Positions 17,119 through 27,429 of a stretch of DNA of 64,000 bases are shown here, one piece after another. Every line of letters starts with the position of its first letter. The first letter of the stretch is position 1. The translations under genes and the position numbers were made by a program. The stretch is taken from NCBI GenBank assembly GCA_020049895.1, contig JAGVLE010000013.1, positions 1-64,000 on the forward strand, written 5' to 3'. The notes under the pieces are model-generated. The model worked only from the letters and a program-made list of their open reading frames with translations. It was not told where the DNA came from and did no database searches. The DNA is from Alphaproteobacteria bacterium (GTDB lineage: Bacteria; Pseudomonadota; Alphaproteobacteria; UBA9655).

Positions 17119-19956
17119 CTATAACTTCTCCTTTAAATAGGGCTTTAAATAAAACCCTGTATAACTTTGAGAATTCTGAGAAATTATTTCCGGAGATCCT
17201 ACGACAATAATACGACCGCCTTTATCTCCCCCTTCCGGACCAATATCAATAATCCAGTCCGCCGTTTTGATTACTTCAAGGTTATGTTCAATCACAATTA
17301 CCGTATTGCCCTGATCCACAAGGGTGTGGAGAACTTCGAGCAATTTGCGAATATCATCAAAGTGCAGACCTGTGGTGGGTTCATCTAAAATATACAGCGT
17401 TTTTCCCGTCGCTCGGCGGGATAGTTCCTTAGAAAGCTTCACACGCTGGGCTTCCCCGCCTGAAAGGGTTGTGGCTCTCTGCCCCACATGGATATAGCCT
17501 AAGCCTACTTGAGATAATGTCTCCAGTTTTTCCCGTATGCTTGGCATGGCTTCAAAAAAGACAATGGCTTCATCCACCGTCATATCTAAAACATCAGCAA
17601 TCGATTTATCTTTATATTTAATTTCCAGCGTCTCTCGATTATAGCGCTTTCCATGGCATTGATCACACTCCACATAAACATCTGGCAGGAAATGCATTTC
17701 TATTTTAAGAACCCCATCTCCTTGACAAGCCTCGCACCGTCCCCCTTTCACATTAAAGGAAAAACGCCCTGGGGAATATCCACGTACTTTTGCCTCCGGC
17801 AGGCCTGCAAACCAATCCCGAATGGGAGTAAAGACACCCGTATAGGTTGCTGGGTTTGAGCGAGGTGTCCGGCCAATTGGCGATTGATCGATATCTATAA
17901 TCTTATTAATAAGCTCAATACCCTCAATACGGTCATGGGGGCCCGGCACTTCTGAATTATCATTGAGAATCTGGGCAAGACCTTTGTAGAGGGTCTCAAT
18001 CACAAGAGAGGATTTTCCTCCCCCCGACACGCCTGTTACACAAACGAAAAGACCTAAGGGGAAATCCACAGAGACATTCTTAAGATTGTGGGTCCTTGCA
18101 CCAACCACTCGTATGGCTTGGTCAGGCTTCGGAGAACGTCGCGTTGACGGTAGAACAATACGTTTAGTCCCCATCAAATATTGACCCGTTAGACTTTTGG
18201 GGTTTGCCATGACCTCAGCTGGCGTACCTTCTGCAACCACTTGCCCCCCATGAGCTCCTGCTCCGGGGCCCATATCAATCACATAATCTGCGGCCCTGAT
18301 AGCATCCTCATCATGCTCTACCACCAGAACGCTATTTCCCAAGTCTCGCAAGCGGGTTAGCATTGCCAAAAGGCGATCATTATCTCGCTGATGCAGCCCT
18401 ATAGAGGGTTCATCCAAAACATAGAGAACGCCAACTAACCCTGCCCCGATTTGAGATGCCAAACGAATACGCTGACTTTCTCCCCCCGACAACGTCCCTG
18501 AGGCTCGAGAGAGAGAAAGATACTCTAGGCCAACACTTACTAAAAACCCTAGGCGCTCTTGGATTTCCTTTAAAATCCTCGCTCCAATGTCTCGTTCTTT
18601 TGGGGTGAGTTTTTCAGGAAGGGTCTGGAACAGGCCTTCCAGTTGTCCAATTGACATCCTGGTCACTTGGCCAATGTGGAGCTCCTGAATCTTAATGGCG
18701 AGCGCCTCAGGCTTCAGGCGATATCCTTCACAGACATCACAGGGCACTGTACTTTGATAACGGGTCATTTCTTCTATTTGCCCATAGCGCTCTTTCTTTT
18801 CTCGAGCACGGCGAATCAATGTAGGAATAACTCCCTCAAATGCCTTATTCTTCGTAAATATACGTGTTTCATCTTGATATGTTGTGGGAACTTTTTCTGC
18901 TCCAGACCCATGGAGAATGACTTCTTTTGTACGCTCTGGAAGGTCTTGAAAGGGGATATCCATCCGCCCTCCATAGTGCGTCACCACAGCAGCAAGAGCT
19001 TGATTGTAGTAATGAGAAAAGGCTCCAGACCATGGTGCAATAGCCCCTTGTCCTAAAGACATTTTGGAATTAGGGACAACCAGCTGTGGATCAAAGACGA
19101 TCTTGACCCCCAATCCATCGCAGCACGGACAGGCACCAAAAGGACTATTAAAGGAAAACAAGCGGGGCTCAATTTCATCAATCGTAAAGCCAGAGACAGG
19201 ACACGCAAATTTTGCAGAAAAAGTATGGCGCTCACCCGTATCAGCATCCTCCGCATACACAAGCCCATCGGAAAGCTTCAAACAGGTTTCTAACGCATCG
19301 GCTAGACGATGCCCAAGGTCAGCCCCCATGACCAGTCGGTCCACCACCACCTCGATATCATGCGCAACTTTTTTGTTAAGGGAAGGTGCACTCTCAATGT
19401 CATAAAGCTTTCCATCAATTTTCAGCCGCTGAAACCCTTGCTTCTGCAAGTCCGCAATCTCGCGTTTGTATTCTCCCTTTCGTCCCCGAACGATAGGAGC
19501 CAGAAGCAACAGACGCGTTCCTTCGGGAAAAGAAAGCAGACGATCCACCATCTCAGAAACCGTCTGGCTGTGAATAGGAAGCCCTGTCGTGGGAGAATAA
19601 GGAATGCCGATACGTGCAAACAAAAGGCGCAGATAGTCATAAATCTCCGTCACCGTTCCCACAGTGGAGCGGGGGTTTTTAGAGGTGGTCTTTTGCTCAA
19701 TAGAAATGGCAGGGGACAAGCCATCAATTGAATCAACATCAGGCTTTTGCATCAATTGCAGAAACTGGCGTGCATAAGCTGATAAGCTTTCCACATAGCG
19801 GCGCTGGCCTTCTGCATAAATAGTGTCAAATGCCAGGGATGATTTCCCCGACCCACTCAGGCCTGTAATCACGACCAACTGATCTCGAGGAATAATGACA
19901 TCGATATTCTTAAGGTTATGCTCTCTAGCTCCGCGGACGTGAATAGTTTGGGTCAT
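17119..19956 (-). CDS. uvrA: UvrABC excision nuclease subunit A
   Basis: UvrA is the damage-recognition ATPase of nucleotide excision repair, a dimer that loads UvrB. The protein has two ABC ATPase halves. Walker A motifs are GLSGSGKSS near the N-terminus and GVSGGGKSS in the second half, with signatures LSGGESQR and LSGGEAQR. Zinc-module cysteines are at [14 protein letters not shown] and CEACQGDG...CDQCHG. From the ATG at 19956 it starts [14 protein letters not shown] as in relatives (945 residues). An upstream ATG at 19998 adds 14 residues and has a better AAAGG site, so the start is open. It is divergent from bolA. Confidence 0.95.
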   Translation of the reverse strand: MTQTIHVRGAREHNLKNIDVIIPRDQLVVITGLSGSGKSSLAFDTIYAEGQRRYVESLSAYARQFLQLMQKPDVDSIDGLSPAISIEQKTTSKNPRSTVGTVTEIYDYLRLLFARIGIPYSPTTGLPIHSQTVSEMVDRLLSFPEGTRLLLLAPIVRGRKGEYKREIADLQKQGFQRLKIDGKLYDIESAPSLNKKVAHDIEVVVDRLVMGADLGHRLADALETCLKLSDGLVYAEDADTGERHTFSAKFACPVSGFTIDEIEPRLFSFNSPFGACPCCDGLGVKIVFDPQLVVPNSKMSLGQGAIAPWSGAFSHYYNQALAAVVTHYGGRMDIPFQDLPERTKEVILHGSGAEKVPTTYQDETRIFTKNKAFEGVIPTLIRRAREKKERYGQIEEMTRYQSTVPCDVCEGYRLKPEALAIKIQELHIGQVTRMSIGQLEGLFQTLPEKLTPKERDIGARILKEIQERLGFLVSVGLEYLSLSRASGTLSGGESQRIRLASQIGAGLVGVLYVLDEPSIGLHQRDNDRLLAMLTRLRDLGNSVLVVEHDEDAIRAADYVIDMGPGAGAHGGQVVAEGTPAEVMANPKSLTGQYLMGTKRIVLPSTRRSPKPDQAIRVVGARTHNLKNVSVDFPLGLFVCVTGVSGGGKSSLVIETLYKGLAQILNDNSEVPGPHDRIEGIELINKIIDIDQSPIGRTPRSNPATYTGVFTPIRDWFAGLPEAKVRGYSPGRFSFNVKGGRCEACQGDGVLKIEMHFLPDVYVECDQCHGKRYNRETLEIKYKDKSIADVLDMTVDEAIVFFEAMPSIREKLETLSQVGLGYIHVGQRATTLSGGEAQRVKLSKELSRRATGKTLYILDEPTTGLHFDDIRKLLEVLHTLVDQGNTVIVIEHNLEVIKTADWIIDIGPEGGDKGGRIIVVGSPEIISQNSQSYTGFYLKPYLKEKL

Positions 19957-20092
19957 TGAAAAATATATCTCTTTATAATACTTACACTTATCTAACATTT
20001 TATACCTTTATGTTAAATAGTTTTTCTTCCCTATCTTTACATTTTATGTAATATTTCAGATTGTTTATAAAATGTATCAAAAGAGCATCTCT

Positions 20093-20329
20093 ATGGCCAT
20101 GTCTCAAGAAAAATTGAAATCCTTCCTCATAAAGGCATTCCCTGATGCTCTTATTGAAATTCAAGATTTGGCTGGTGATAATGATCACTTTGCGGTTACA
20201 CTTACATCTGCAGCATTTGAAGGAAAAAACCGCATTCAGCAACATCAAATGGTGTTTGAGGCCTTAGAGGGACACATGGGAAAAGCCCTCCATGCCTTAC
20301 GTGTTAAAACTCAACTTCCCCGGGGGTAG
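20093..20329 (+). CDS. bolA: BolA family protein
   Basis: This ~78-residue protein has the BolA/IbaG fold. Conserved features are the DNDHFAVTLTSAAFEGKNRIQQHQMV segment (seen in parts) with the cluster-ligand His in HQMVFEAL and a C-terminal LHALRVKT strand. BolA proteins bind a [2Fe-2S] cluster together with CGFS monothiol glutaredoxins, one of which is encoded two bases downstream. The pair therefore probably works in iron-sulphur trafficking or iron sensing. In-frame ATGs at 20072, 20093 and 20099 are all possible. I prefer 20093, with AAAGAG upstream. Confidence 0.88.
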   Translation: MAMSQEKLKSFLIKAFPDALIEIQDLAGDNDHFAVTLTSAAFEGKNRIQQHQMVFEALEGHMGKALHALRVKTQLPRG

Positions 20330-20331
20330 CT

Positions 20332-20655
20332 ATGTCATCTCTTTTTGATCAAATCCGTGAAACTCTAGTAAGCAACGATGTGGTGCTTTACATGAAAGGG
20401 GATCAGAAATTCCCCATGTGTGGTTTTTCTAATACTGTTGTTCGCATTCTAGAAACATTAAATATTCCGTTCCATGCGGTGAACGTTCTCAAAGATATGG
20501 AGTTGCGAGAAGGGATTAAAACCTTTGCCAACTGGCCGACCATTCCTCAGCTCTATGTAAAAGAGGAATTCATAGGAGGATGCGATATCGTCTCTGAAAT
20601 GTATGAAACCGGAGAACTCCAGGCTCTGTTTGCAGAAAAGGGCATAGGCGCTTAA
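20332..20655 (+). CDS. grxD: Monothiol glutaredoxin, Grx4 family
   Basis: The 107-residue glutaredoxin has the single-cysteine active site CGFS in FPMCGFSNT at about residues 28-36, the cis-Pro segment WPTIPQLYV and the GGCDIV glutathione-binding motif. This class binds and transfers [2Fe-2S] clusters rather than reducing disulphides. It is encoded two bases after bolA, its known partner, and four bases before the MFS gene, so the three are probably one operon. Confidence 0.93.
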   Translation: MSSLFDQIRETLVSNDVVLYMKGDQKFPMCGFSNTVVRILETLNIPFHAVNVLKDMELREGIKTFANWPTIPQLYVKEEFIGGCDIVSEMYETGELQALFAEKGIGA

Positions 20656-20659
20656 CCCT

Positions 20660-21907
20660 ATGCTCCGCCTTTTTTCTAAAAAGGATTTCTCCATCCTCAT
20701 TGGCAATGCGCTAGACCACTATGATTCCATCGTTTATGGCTTGCTTGTTCCCATTATAGCGCCTCTTTTCTTTCCAGACTTTGACCCCGTTGTACAGTTA
20801 ATCCTTGGGTATAGTGTTTTAACAACCTCCCTCATAACACGCCCCGTAGGCTCCATTATTTTTGGGAATGTTGCTCGTAAATACGGCCCCATTTCTGGAC
20901 TCTCTTACTCTCTCATTGGTGTTTCTATCGCAATGGTAGCCCTGGGGTGTCTTCCCACATATGCAGATATCGGATGGTTCTCTCCCTTGGGTCTAATGGG
21001 GGCTCGCATGGTTAAAGGTATCTTTTCCGCCGGGGAAACAACCATTGCAAAGCTTTATATCATGGACGAAAAAACCTCAGATCAAGCCCTTACCATTTCT
21101 TATTATTATCAAAGTTCTTCTTCTCTAGGGGCTATTGTTGCCTCAGGAATTGTCACTCTTCTTCTTCTCTTCCCCACCCCAGACGCATGGCGTCTCTGTT
21201 TTTTAATCGGGGGAGTGCTCGCAGGATTTGGATATTTTTTGCGGAGATTTGGGAACCCTCCTCTTGAGAACTCTGTTCCAAAAGACACCTCTTTTTTCCA
21301 CCTCAAGTCTTTATGGAATCACAAAGCTGATATCACACGCATTGCCTTGGCAACTGCTTTTGGCTATATCACTGCCCTCATCCCCCTTGTTTTTATGAAT
21401 AGTTTTGTTCCGCTGATAACATCTATTACTCTGGATGTCATGATGCTTTTCAATACTATTTTACTTAGTTTTATTATCGTGGGAACGCCACTTATTGGCA
21501 AAATCACCGGAAAATTTTCAGGACAAAGCGTCATGACTCTTGCCAGTGTTATTCTTATGCTGAGCATCATTCCTTTGTTTGTTCATCTTCCTGGAGCTTC
21601 TTTAGAATATGTCATTTTTGTTCGTGTCTGGATTGTATTTTGGGGAATTGTGTTCATGTGTCCTATGAATTTTTGGTTTAAATCTCTTTTCCCTTCTCGA
21701 GAGCAATACCTGCTGGTAGGAGTGGGAGGAGCGTTAGGGGCAACACTTCTTGGGCAATCCCTAATCCCTTTGTGTTTATGGCTGTGGAGCATCACAAAAC
21801 TGTCTTATGCCCCCGCCCTTTATCTTGCCGTTCTTATGGGAATCACGGCTTACGCTATTTATACCTATGACTTAACTGTTTCACGGAAAGCAGTTAAGGG
21901 TACATAA
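20660..21907 (+). CDS. MFS transporter (metabolite:H+ symporter-like)
   Basis: The 415-residue protein has about twelve membrane segments. The N-terminal GNALDHYDSIVYGLLVPIIAP and RPVGSIIFGN segments resemble the MHS (ProP/ShiA-like) branch of the major facilitator superfamily. It is a predicted inner-membrane solute symporter, substrate unknown. It follows grxD by four bases. Its last 27 bases overlap the 3' end of the convergent xth gene. Confidence 0.8.
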   Translation: MLRLFSKKDFSILIGNALDHYDSIVYGLLVPIIAPLFFPDFDPVVQLILGYSVLTTSLITRPVGSIIFGNVARKYGPISGLSYSLIGVSIAMVALGCLPTYADIGWFSPLGLMGARMVKGIFSAGETTIAKLYIMDEKTSDQALTISYYYQSSSSLGAIVASGIVTLLLLFPTPDAWRLCFLIGGVLAGFGYFLRRFGNPPLENSVPKDTSFFHLKSLWNHKADITRIALATAFGYITALIPLVFMNSFVPLITSITLDVMMLFNTILLSFIIVGTPLIGKITGKFSGQSVMTLASVILMLSIIPLFVHLPGASLEYVIFVRVWIVFWGIVFMCPMNFWFKSLFPSREQYLLVGVGGALGATLLGQSLIPLCLWLWSITKLSYAPALYLAVLMGITAYAIYTYDLTVSRKAVKGT

Positions 21908-22678
21908 AACCGGGGCGTGATCTGAGGTTTTCTCAAGCCCTCGTATCTTTTTCTCAACTGATGAACTTTCCAATAGGTCCGCAGCTTGGGGAGAGAGGAG
22001 CAGGTGATCGATTCTAAGTCCGAAGTTCTTTGGCCACATAGCAGCGCGATAGTCCCACCACGTATACAGATCTTTTTCTTCTAAATGACATTCTCGCAAA
22101 GCATCTGTTAACCCTAAATACATCAGAGCCCTTAACCCTTCTCGTTCAGGGGTACTGCACAAAAGACGCTCATGCCATTCTTGAGGGTCATACACATCCT
22201 GGTCTGTGGGAGCAACGTTAAAATCCCCACCTAACACAAAGGCTTCATCATACGTCAAAAGAGTTTGAGTGTGGGAATAGAGGTCTTTTAAAAACTTAAG
22301 CTTATACAGATATTTATCACTTTCCACGTCTGTTCCGTTAGGAACATAAATAGAAGCCACCCTTACACCACCCGTCACTGCTTCTATATAGCGGGCTTGC
22401 TCACTATCACCGTCTGGAAGACCGTACATTACATCTTCCAGGGGGAACTTCGATAGGATGGCAACGCCATTATAGGATTTTTGGCCAAAAGTAGCGATAT
22501 TGTAATGAAGAGTCTCTATCTCTTCTCGAGGAAATTTATCATCTGTCGTTTTTGTTTCTTGAAGCAGGACTATGTCTGGGTTAGCTTCCCGCAGCCAAGA
22601 AAGCAGCAAGGGAATGCGCATGCGGATAGAATTTACATTCCACGTCGCAATCGTAACGGGGGAAGATGATGAGGTCAT
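21881..22678 (-). CDS. xth: Exodeoxyribonuclease III
   Basis: An AP endonuclease and 3'-5' exonuclease of base-excision repair, with the endonuclease/exonuclease/phosphatase fold. Conserved blocks are ATWNVNSIRMR, LLQETK, GGDFNVAP, RIDHLLLS and the catalytic SDHAPV near the C-terminus. I use the ATG at 22678 (265 residues): it overlaps the stop of the upstream efflux gene as ATGA, and the product then begins just before the conserved TWNVNS. A longer frame from 22711 would run back into that gene. It ends inside the MFS gene on the opposite strand. Confidence 0.92.
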   Translation of the reverse strand: MTSSSSPVTIATWNVNSIRMRIPLLLSWLREANPDIVLLQETKTTDDKFPREEIETLHYNIATFGQKSYNGVAILSKFPLEDVMYGLPDGDSEQARYIEAVTGGVRVASIYVPNGTDVESDKYLYKLKFLKDLYSHTQTLLTYDEAFVLGGDFNVAPTDQDVYDPQEWHERLLCSTPEREGLRALMYLGLTDALRECHLEEKDLYTWWDYRAAMWPKNFGLRIDHLLLSPQAADLLESSSVEKKIRGLEKTSDHAPVLCTLNCFP

Positions 22679-24168
22679 TTGTTTTCTTCTTTTTTCTTTC
22701 GGTTCCACCATCCCCCTCCTAATTCGTAGAAGAGGGCTGCGGTATTAACAAAACGCTCAGCTTGAGCTTGAATACGTTTGATACTGACTTGTAAATAGGC
22801 CTCTTCTATCTGAAGGACACTCAACGTGTCTACGGCTCCTAAGGCGAGCTGAGAGCGAGTCAAGTCCAGTATATTATGGGTCGTTTCTTCTTCTTGCGTT
22901 CGGGAGCCTAAATTTTCCGCATCCAATTGAAGAGCACGCAAATTATCAGCTACACTTTGAATAGCCTTCAAAACTGTCGTCTTGTACTCTGCACAGGCTT
23001 GATCAAAGAGGGCAAGAGCCTGCCTTTGTTGCGCGAGCAACGCTCCACCTTTAAAAATAGGTTGGACAAGACCAGTCGTTAGATTCCAAAAGACGTTTCC
23101 TTGTTGAAAATATCCTGAAAGGCTGTTTGAAAGAAATCCATCAAATCCACTAATCGTAATCTGAGGGAGAAGGTTAGCCGTCGCAACACCTACTTGCGCA
23201 CTTGCCGCATGAAGCACTTCTTCAGCCGCACGTATATCTGGCCGTTGCTTTACAAGCTCTGACGGCAAACTCACAGGAAGGTCTTGAGGAAGATGAAAAT
23301 CTGCTAACCTAAAAGACGGAAGGGTGGCTTCATGGGGAGTATCCCCAATCAAGACGGCTAAAGAATGACGTATTTTCGCTAGCACAAGACGAAGGGAACA
23401 AAGGGAGGATTTCGTTACAAAAATCTTGTTTTTCGCTGCTAATACCTCTAAAGAAGAAACGACTCCCGCCTTAAATTTTTCCTCTATAAGGGAAAGCTCT
23501 GTTTCTTGCACACTCAGCAGTTTTTCTATAACTTTTACCTGTTCCTCAAGAGAAGCCTCTGAGATTGCAGTCATAACAACATTAGCAACTAACCCTGAGT
23601 AAGTTGCCTCATTTATAAATTCTTGAAAGTCGCGCTGTGCTTTAGCAGCTTCAATTTGACGACGAATACCTCCCCACACATCGAGGGTATAGCTTGCATT
23701 TAACATAGAACCAAAAAGATTAAAGGTTCTAGCAGGAATAACACTCTCTAGACCTAAAGCAGAATAGTTATATCCAGACCTTTGGTATTGAGGCTGAAAG
23801 GTTAAAGAGGGAAGGAAAGCGGCAACCGCCACATTTAAATTTTCTTCGGCTTGCTGGCACGCTGCCTGGGCTGCTGCCAAAGTAGGGCTATTGTGAAGAG
23901 CCCTTTTAATTAAGGCATCAAGGGGCCTAGAATGGAATAGACGCCACCATTCGCCAGGAATATCTTTCCCGGAAACAAACGTTTGGGCGGCTCCCCCTGG
24001 AATAGTGGTTTCTTCCGTTTGTAAAGGGAGGTTTCCTTCAACATAGGCTGTTGTTTTGGGAGGGGATGGGGATTGAAAACCAGGCCCTACAGCGCATCCT
24101 CCCAAGAATAATCCTAATCCAATAAGGATAGGACTCCATCTGCGCGATAGGGTACTTTTTGATTTCAT
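22675..24168 (-). CDS. NodT-family outer-membrane efflux lipoprotein
   Basis: The 497-residue TolC-like outer-membrane channel has a signal peptide ending in lipobox LGGC (Cys25) and two OEP repeats of long coiled helices (residues ~75-290 and ~300-490). It includes the RPDIRAAEE motif and an LGAVDTLSVLQIEEAYLQ segment typical of the second repeat. Such proteins form the exit duct of RND or MFS tripartite pumps. No membrane-fusion or inner-membrane pump gene is adjacent, so its partner must be elsewhere. It is coupled by a 4-base overlap to xth. Confidence 0.9.
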   Translation of the reverse strand: MKSKSTLSRRWSPILIGLGLFLGGCAVGPGFQSPSPPKTTAYVEGNLPLQTEETTIPGGAAQTFVSGKDIPGEWWRLFHSRPLDALIKRALHNSPTLAAAQAACQQAEENLNVAVAAFLPSLTFQPQYQRSGYNYSALGLESVIPARTFNLFGSMLNASYTLDVWGGIRRQIEAAKAQRDFQEFINEATYSGLVANVVMTAISEASLEEQVKVIEKLLSVQETELSLIEEKFKAGVVSSLEVLAAKNKIFVTKSSLCSLRLVLAKIRHSLAVLIGDTPHEATLPSFRLADFHLPQDLPVSLPSELVKQRPDIRAAEEVLHAASAQVGVATANLLPQITISGFDGFLSNSLSGYFQQGNVFWNLTTGLVQPIFKGGALLAQQRQALALFDQACAEYKTTVLKAIQSVADNLRALQLDAENLGSRTQEEETTHNILDLTRSQLALGAVDTLSVLQIEEAYLQVSIKRIQAQAERFVNTAALFYELGGGWWNRKKKEENK

Positions 24169-24203
24169 TTTTGCTTCCCTGTCGTGGAAGACATAAGGCG
24201 AAG

Positions 24204-25130
24204 TTATTTCTCCAGCTGAGCCGCTACTTCAGCAGCAAAATCTGTTTCAGCTTTTTCAATTCCTTCTCCAAGCCCAAATCGCACGAAACCAATGAGCTTT
24301 ACAGGAGTCTTCCATTCTTTCTCATGATTTGAAACAACTTCTTTTACAGGTGTCTTTCCGTCCATAATAAAAGCTTGCTCCAGCAGGACAGACTCTTCAT
24401 AAAATTTACGAAGGCGCCCCTCTACCATTTTATCAATAAATTCAGCTGGTTTTCCAGACGCTACCGCTTGCTCACGAAAAATAGACCGCTCTCTTTCCAA
24501 CGCGTCAGAATCAACGTCTTCAATGGTAAGAGAAATGGGAGAAGCCGCCGCAATGTGCATAGCAAGTTGCTTCCCTAAACCTTCAAGCTTATCTTGAGGA
24601 GCTGAAGATTCAAGAGCCACAAGAACGCCAATACGCCCCAATCCAGGAGCTATTGTATTATGGATATAAGGAACCACTGCCCCTTCTCCCACTTTAAGAT
24701 AAGCAGTCCGGCGCAATGTCATATTTTCGCCAATTGTTGCGATAAGATGGGTGAGTTCTTCTTGAACTGTCCGTGGAGACCCAGGATAAGCAGCTTGTTG
24801 AAGAGCTTCCAAATTTCCCTTTGCTTGGACAGCAAGGGTTGTTGTTTCACGAACAAAGGTTTGAAAGTGCTCATTGCGTCCAACAAAGTCTGTCTCAGCA
24901 TTAACTTCTACCAAGGCTCCTTCAATTTTAGAGCAAGTGACCCCAACAAGTCCTTCTGCTGCGATTCTTCCAGATTTCTTTGCTGCCGCAGAAAGGCCTT
25001 TCGTTCGTAGCCAATCTATAGCCGCTTCAAGATCTCCCTTTGCTTCAGTGAGAGCTTTTTTACAATCCATCATTCCTGCGCCTGTCTTTTCGCGCAGCTC
25101 TTTTACCAGAGAAGAGGAAATATCAGTCAT
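24204..25130 (-). CDS. tsf: Translation elongation factor Ts
   Basis: EF-Ts regenerates EF-Tu-GTP by catalysing GDP release. The 308-residue protein has the N-terminal UBA-like module ([19 protein letters not shown]) and the [10 protein letters not shown] core motif (in [14 protein letters not shown]), followed by two dimerisation-like subdomains. The length is typical. It starts five bases after the rpsB stop, so rpsB-tsf form the usual operon. Confidence 0.96.
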   Translation of the reverse strand: MTDISSSLVKELREKTGAGMMDCKKALTEAKGDLEAAIDWLRTKGLSAAAKKSGRIAAEGLVGVTCSKIEGALVEVNAETDFVGRNEHFQTFVRETTTLAVQAKGNLEALQQAAYPGSPRTVQEELTHLIATIGENMTLRRTAYLKVGEGAVVPYIHNTIAPGLGRIGVLVALESSAPQDKLEGLGKQLAMHIAAASPISLTIEDVDSDALERERSIFREQAVASGKPAEFIDKMVEGRLRKFYEESVLLEQAFIMDGKTPVKEVVSNHEKEWKTPVKLIGFVRFGLGEGIEKAETDFAAEVAAQLEK

Positions 25131-25135
25131 GAGGT

Positions 25136-26026
25136 CTACTCCTTTTTCTTTGCTTGACGCTTTGGCGCTGCTTTAGGTTTAGCTTCTGCCTTAGAATCGG
25201 CTTCTTCAGCAGATGCGACAGGAGCGTCTTCTATAACAATTTCTTCTGTCACGGCAGGAGCTTCAACTTCTACAAAAGGCTCTTCTTCTATAATAACCTT
25301 CACTTCTTCAGCTTCACCGAGATCTCTTCCAGAAGACCCCATTTGAGTTTGAAGACCGTCCAGAACGGCTGCAGAGACGAGAGCACAATATAAATCAATA
25401 GCGCGCTGTGCGTCATCATTTCCGGGGATAATATAATTAATGCCATCGGGAGTAGAGTTGCTATCCACGATCGCTACAACAGGAATTCCTAATTTATTGG
25501 CTTCCTTAATGGAAATATCTTCTTTGTTTGTATCAATAACGAAAAGAATATCTGGGGGACCGCCCATATCTTTAATTCCACCCAAGGAGAGATCTAACTT
25601 GTCTCTTTCTCTTTGTAGAGAGAGAAGCTCTTTCTTTGTAAATCCTTGTGTTCCTTCCGCAAGAACTGCATCCAGCTCCTTTAAGCGTTTGATGGACTGG
25701 GACACAGTCTTCCAGTTTGTTAGCATTCCGCCCAACCAACGATGTTGGACATAAAACTGTCCACATAGTGTTGCGGATTCTTTAATTCTCTGGGATGCTT
25801 GACGCTTTGTTCCCACAAACAAAACACGTCCTCCGCCTGCTACAACCTCTCGAATCGCTTGGAGCGCGTGATGGAGCATGGGAACTGTTTGTTGGAGGTC
25901 AATCACATGAATTCCCGAACGTGACCCATAAAGATAGGGGGCCATTTTTGGGTTCCAGCGACGTGTTTGGTGACCGAAGTGAGCCCCAGCTTCAAGAAGC
26001 TGACGCATAGTAAATGTTGGCATCAT
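25136..26026 (-). CDS. rpsB: 30S ribosomal protein S2
   Basis: The 296-residue protein shows the S2 signatures at its start ([19 protein letters not shown]) and later [19 protein letters not shown]. Residues ~235-296 are an Ala/Glu/Lys-rich tail ([19 protein letters not shown]), as often seen in alphaproteobacterial S2. Two adjacent ATGs (26026, 26023) are possible starts. It heads the rpsB-tsf operon. Confidence 0.96.
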   Translation of the reverse strand: MMPTFTMRQLLEAGAHFGHQTRRWNPKMAPYLYGSRSGIHVIDLQQTVPMLHHALQAIREVVAGGGRVLFVGTKRQASQRIKESATLCGQFYVQHRWLGGMLTNWKTVSQSIKRLKELDAVLAEGTQGFTKKELLSLQRERDKLDLSLGGIKDMGGPPDILFVIDTNKEDISIKEANKLGIPVVAIVDSNSTPDGINYIIPGNDDAQRAIDLYCALVSAAVLDGLQTQMGSSGRDLGEAEEVKVIIEEEPFVEVEAPAVTEEIVIEDAPVASAEEADSKAEAKPKAAPKRQAKKKE

Positions 26027-26103
26027 GGTAGATTTTCCTTTCTCCAGTTAATCCGCCACAGAGAAGAAAGAGCCTAAGCACTGGAGTCCCTCTGTGTGTG
26101 TAT

Positions 26104-26127
26104 TTAGTCATGACTTACGATAAGTCA
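26104..26127 (-). promoter_or_regulatory. Hairpin in the rpsB leader region
   Basis: ATGACTTA and TAAGTCAC flank a three-base loop in the 245-base gap upstream of rpsB, so the transcript would carry a short stable hairpin ~80 bases before the start. S2 represses its own operon through leader RNA in several bacteria. A similar role here is only a possibility. Confidence 0.25.
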
Positions 26128-26271
26128 CTATGATGTATACGCTTTCTTTTGGTTGAGATTCAAGAGAAATCTGTCGGGTAATGAGGAAATAGATCGAATT
26201 TCATTGCATTGAGGGCCTCCCTTAACATAAACTAATTTTCATTATTACTTAATGATATAAAGGTACTACTT

Positions 26272-26460
26272 ATGGGACTCAGTTTAAGCCACATTTTACT
26301 TGTGGGAATCGTTGTGTTTCTGCTCTTTGGAGCTGGGCGTTTGCCGTCTCTTATGACTGACCTTGCAAAAGGACTGCGCGCTTTCAAAAGTGGACTCAAA
26401 GAGGAAGAAGAAACCCCTCCCTTACTGACAAAAACCTCTAAACGCAAAAAACATAAATGA
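26272..26460 (+). CDS. tatA: Sec-independent translocase protein TatA
   Basis: The 62-residue protein has one N-terminal membrane helix ([20 protein letters not shown]), the FGAGRLP hinge and an amphipathic helix ([19 protein letters not shown]) with a charged tail. TatA oligomers form the passage for folded proteins. It overlaps tatB by four bases. Confidence 0.93.
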   Translation: MGLSLSHILLVGIVVFLLFGAGRLPSLMTDLAKGLRAFKSGLKEEEETPPLLTKTSKRKKHK

Positions 26461-26678
26461 GCTTTGCAGGCGGCGCTGAAATCGCTTTTATTGCTCTTCT
26501 CGCATTTGTGATTATTGGCCCCAAAGACCTTCCAAAAGTTCTCTTTACCTTAGGGCGCTTTCTGCGCACTCTCCAAACCCTCGCTCAGCAATTTACCAGT
26601 GAGTTTGAAGCCATTCATCATGTTCGTGAGCTGGAAGAAAAGCATAAAGTTTCCCGCAAAAAATCTTCTAAAAAGTAA
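26457..26678 (+). CDS. tatB: Sec-independent translocase protein TatB
   Basis: The 73-residue protein has a membrane helix ([22 protein letters not shown]) with the TatB-type GPKDLP hinge, then an amphipathic helix. At 73 residues it is very short, because typical TatB is 120-180. The ATG overlaps the tatA stop as ATGA. TatB receives twin-arginine substrates together with TatC. Confidence 0.9.
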   Translation: MSFAGGAEIAFIALLAFVIIGPKDLPKVLFTLGRFLRTLQTLAQQFTSEFEAIHHVRELEEKHKVSRKKSSKK

Positions 26679-26685
26679 AAACACC

Positions 26686-27429
26686 ATGCAAAAACCCTTG
26701 CTTGAACATTTAATTGAGTTGCGCCGCCGCCTTATCTACATCTTTCTCGCGCTCGGATGTGGGGTGGCTGTAAGCTATCCACTGGCGCCTGCTCTCTTTC
26801 ATTTTCTCACCGAACCCCTTGTCCAAGTGATGGGAGGGGGACGTCGGCTTATTTATACAGGACTTACAGAGGCTTTTCTGACCTACCTCAAGCTTTCTTT
26901 TTTTAGCGGATTTGTCCTGAGCCTTCCGTTTATCCTATGGCAAGGCTGGTTTTTTATTGCCCCAGGACTCTATCCGCGTGAAAAAAAGGTTTTCTTCCTT
27001 TTGGCCCTTGCAAGTCCGCTTTTATTTATAAGCGGAGCTGCCTTAGCGTATTATGTTATTTGCCCTATGGCCTGGAAATTCTTCCTGAGTTTTGAAATCC
27101 CTCCCTCCTCTGATGGAGTGTCTTTGCAATTAGAGGCCCGGATGAGCGAATACCTTTCTCTTATTCTTAAGCTTATCCTCGCGTTCGGCATCTGTTTTCA
27201 ACTACCTCTTATTCTTATGGGCCTCCATAAAATAGGCCTCGTCACCCTTACGACCCTTAGGACAAACCGCAAATATGCGTTTCTTATCATCGTCATTATT
27301 GCTGCTATTATGACACCCCCCGATATTATTAGCCCCCTTGGGCTCATCATTCCTCTTTACGCGCTCTATGAAATATCGATACTCTTGATAAAATTTTCTT
27401 TAAGGAAACAAGATAACCATCATGCTTGA
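26686..27429 (+). CDS. tatC: Sec-independent translocase protein TatC
   Basis: The 247-residue protein is the twin-arginine receptor. It has six membrane helices, with the conserved LLEHLIELRRRL start, the FILWQGWFFIAPGLYPREKK loop and a late D-I-I-SPLGLI segment. I start it at the ATG at 26686, seven bases after tatB. A longer frame from 26599 lies inside tatB. Its end overlaps the serS start by eight bases. Confidence 0.94.
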   Translation: MQKPLLEHLIELRRRLIYIFLALGCGVAVSYPLAPALFHFLTEPLVQVMGGGRRLIYTGLTEAFLTYLKLSFFSGFVLSLPFILWQGWFFIAPGLYPREKKVFFLLALASPLLFISGAALAYYVICPMAWKFFLSFEIPPSSDGVSLQLEARMSEYLSLILKLILAFGICFQLPLILMGLHKIGLVTLTTLRTNRKYAFLIIVIIAAIMTPPDIISPLGLIIPLYALYEISILLIKFSLRKQDNHHA

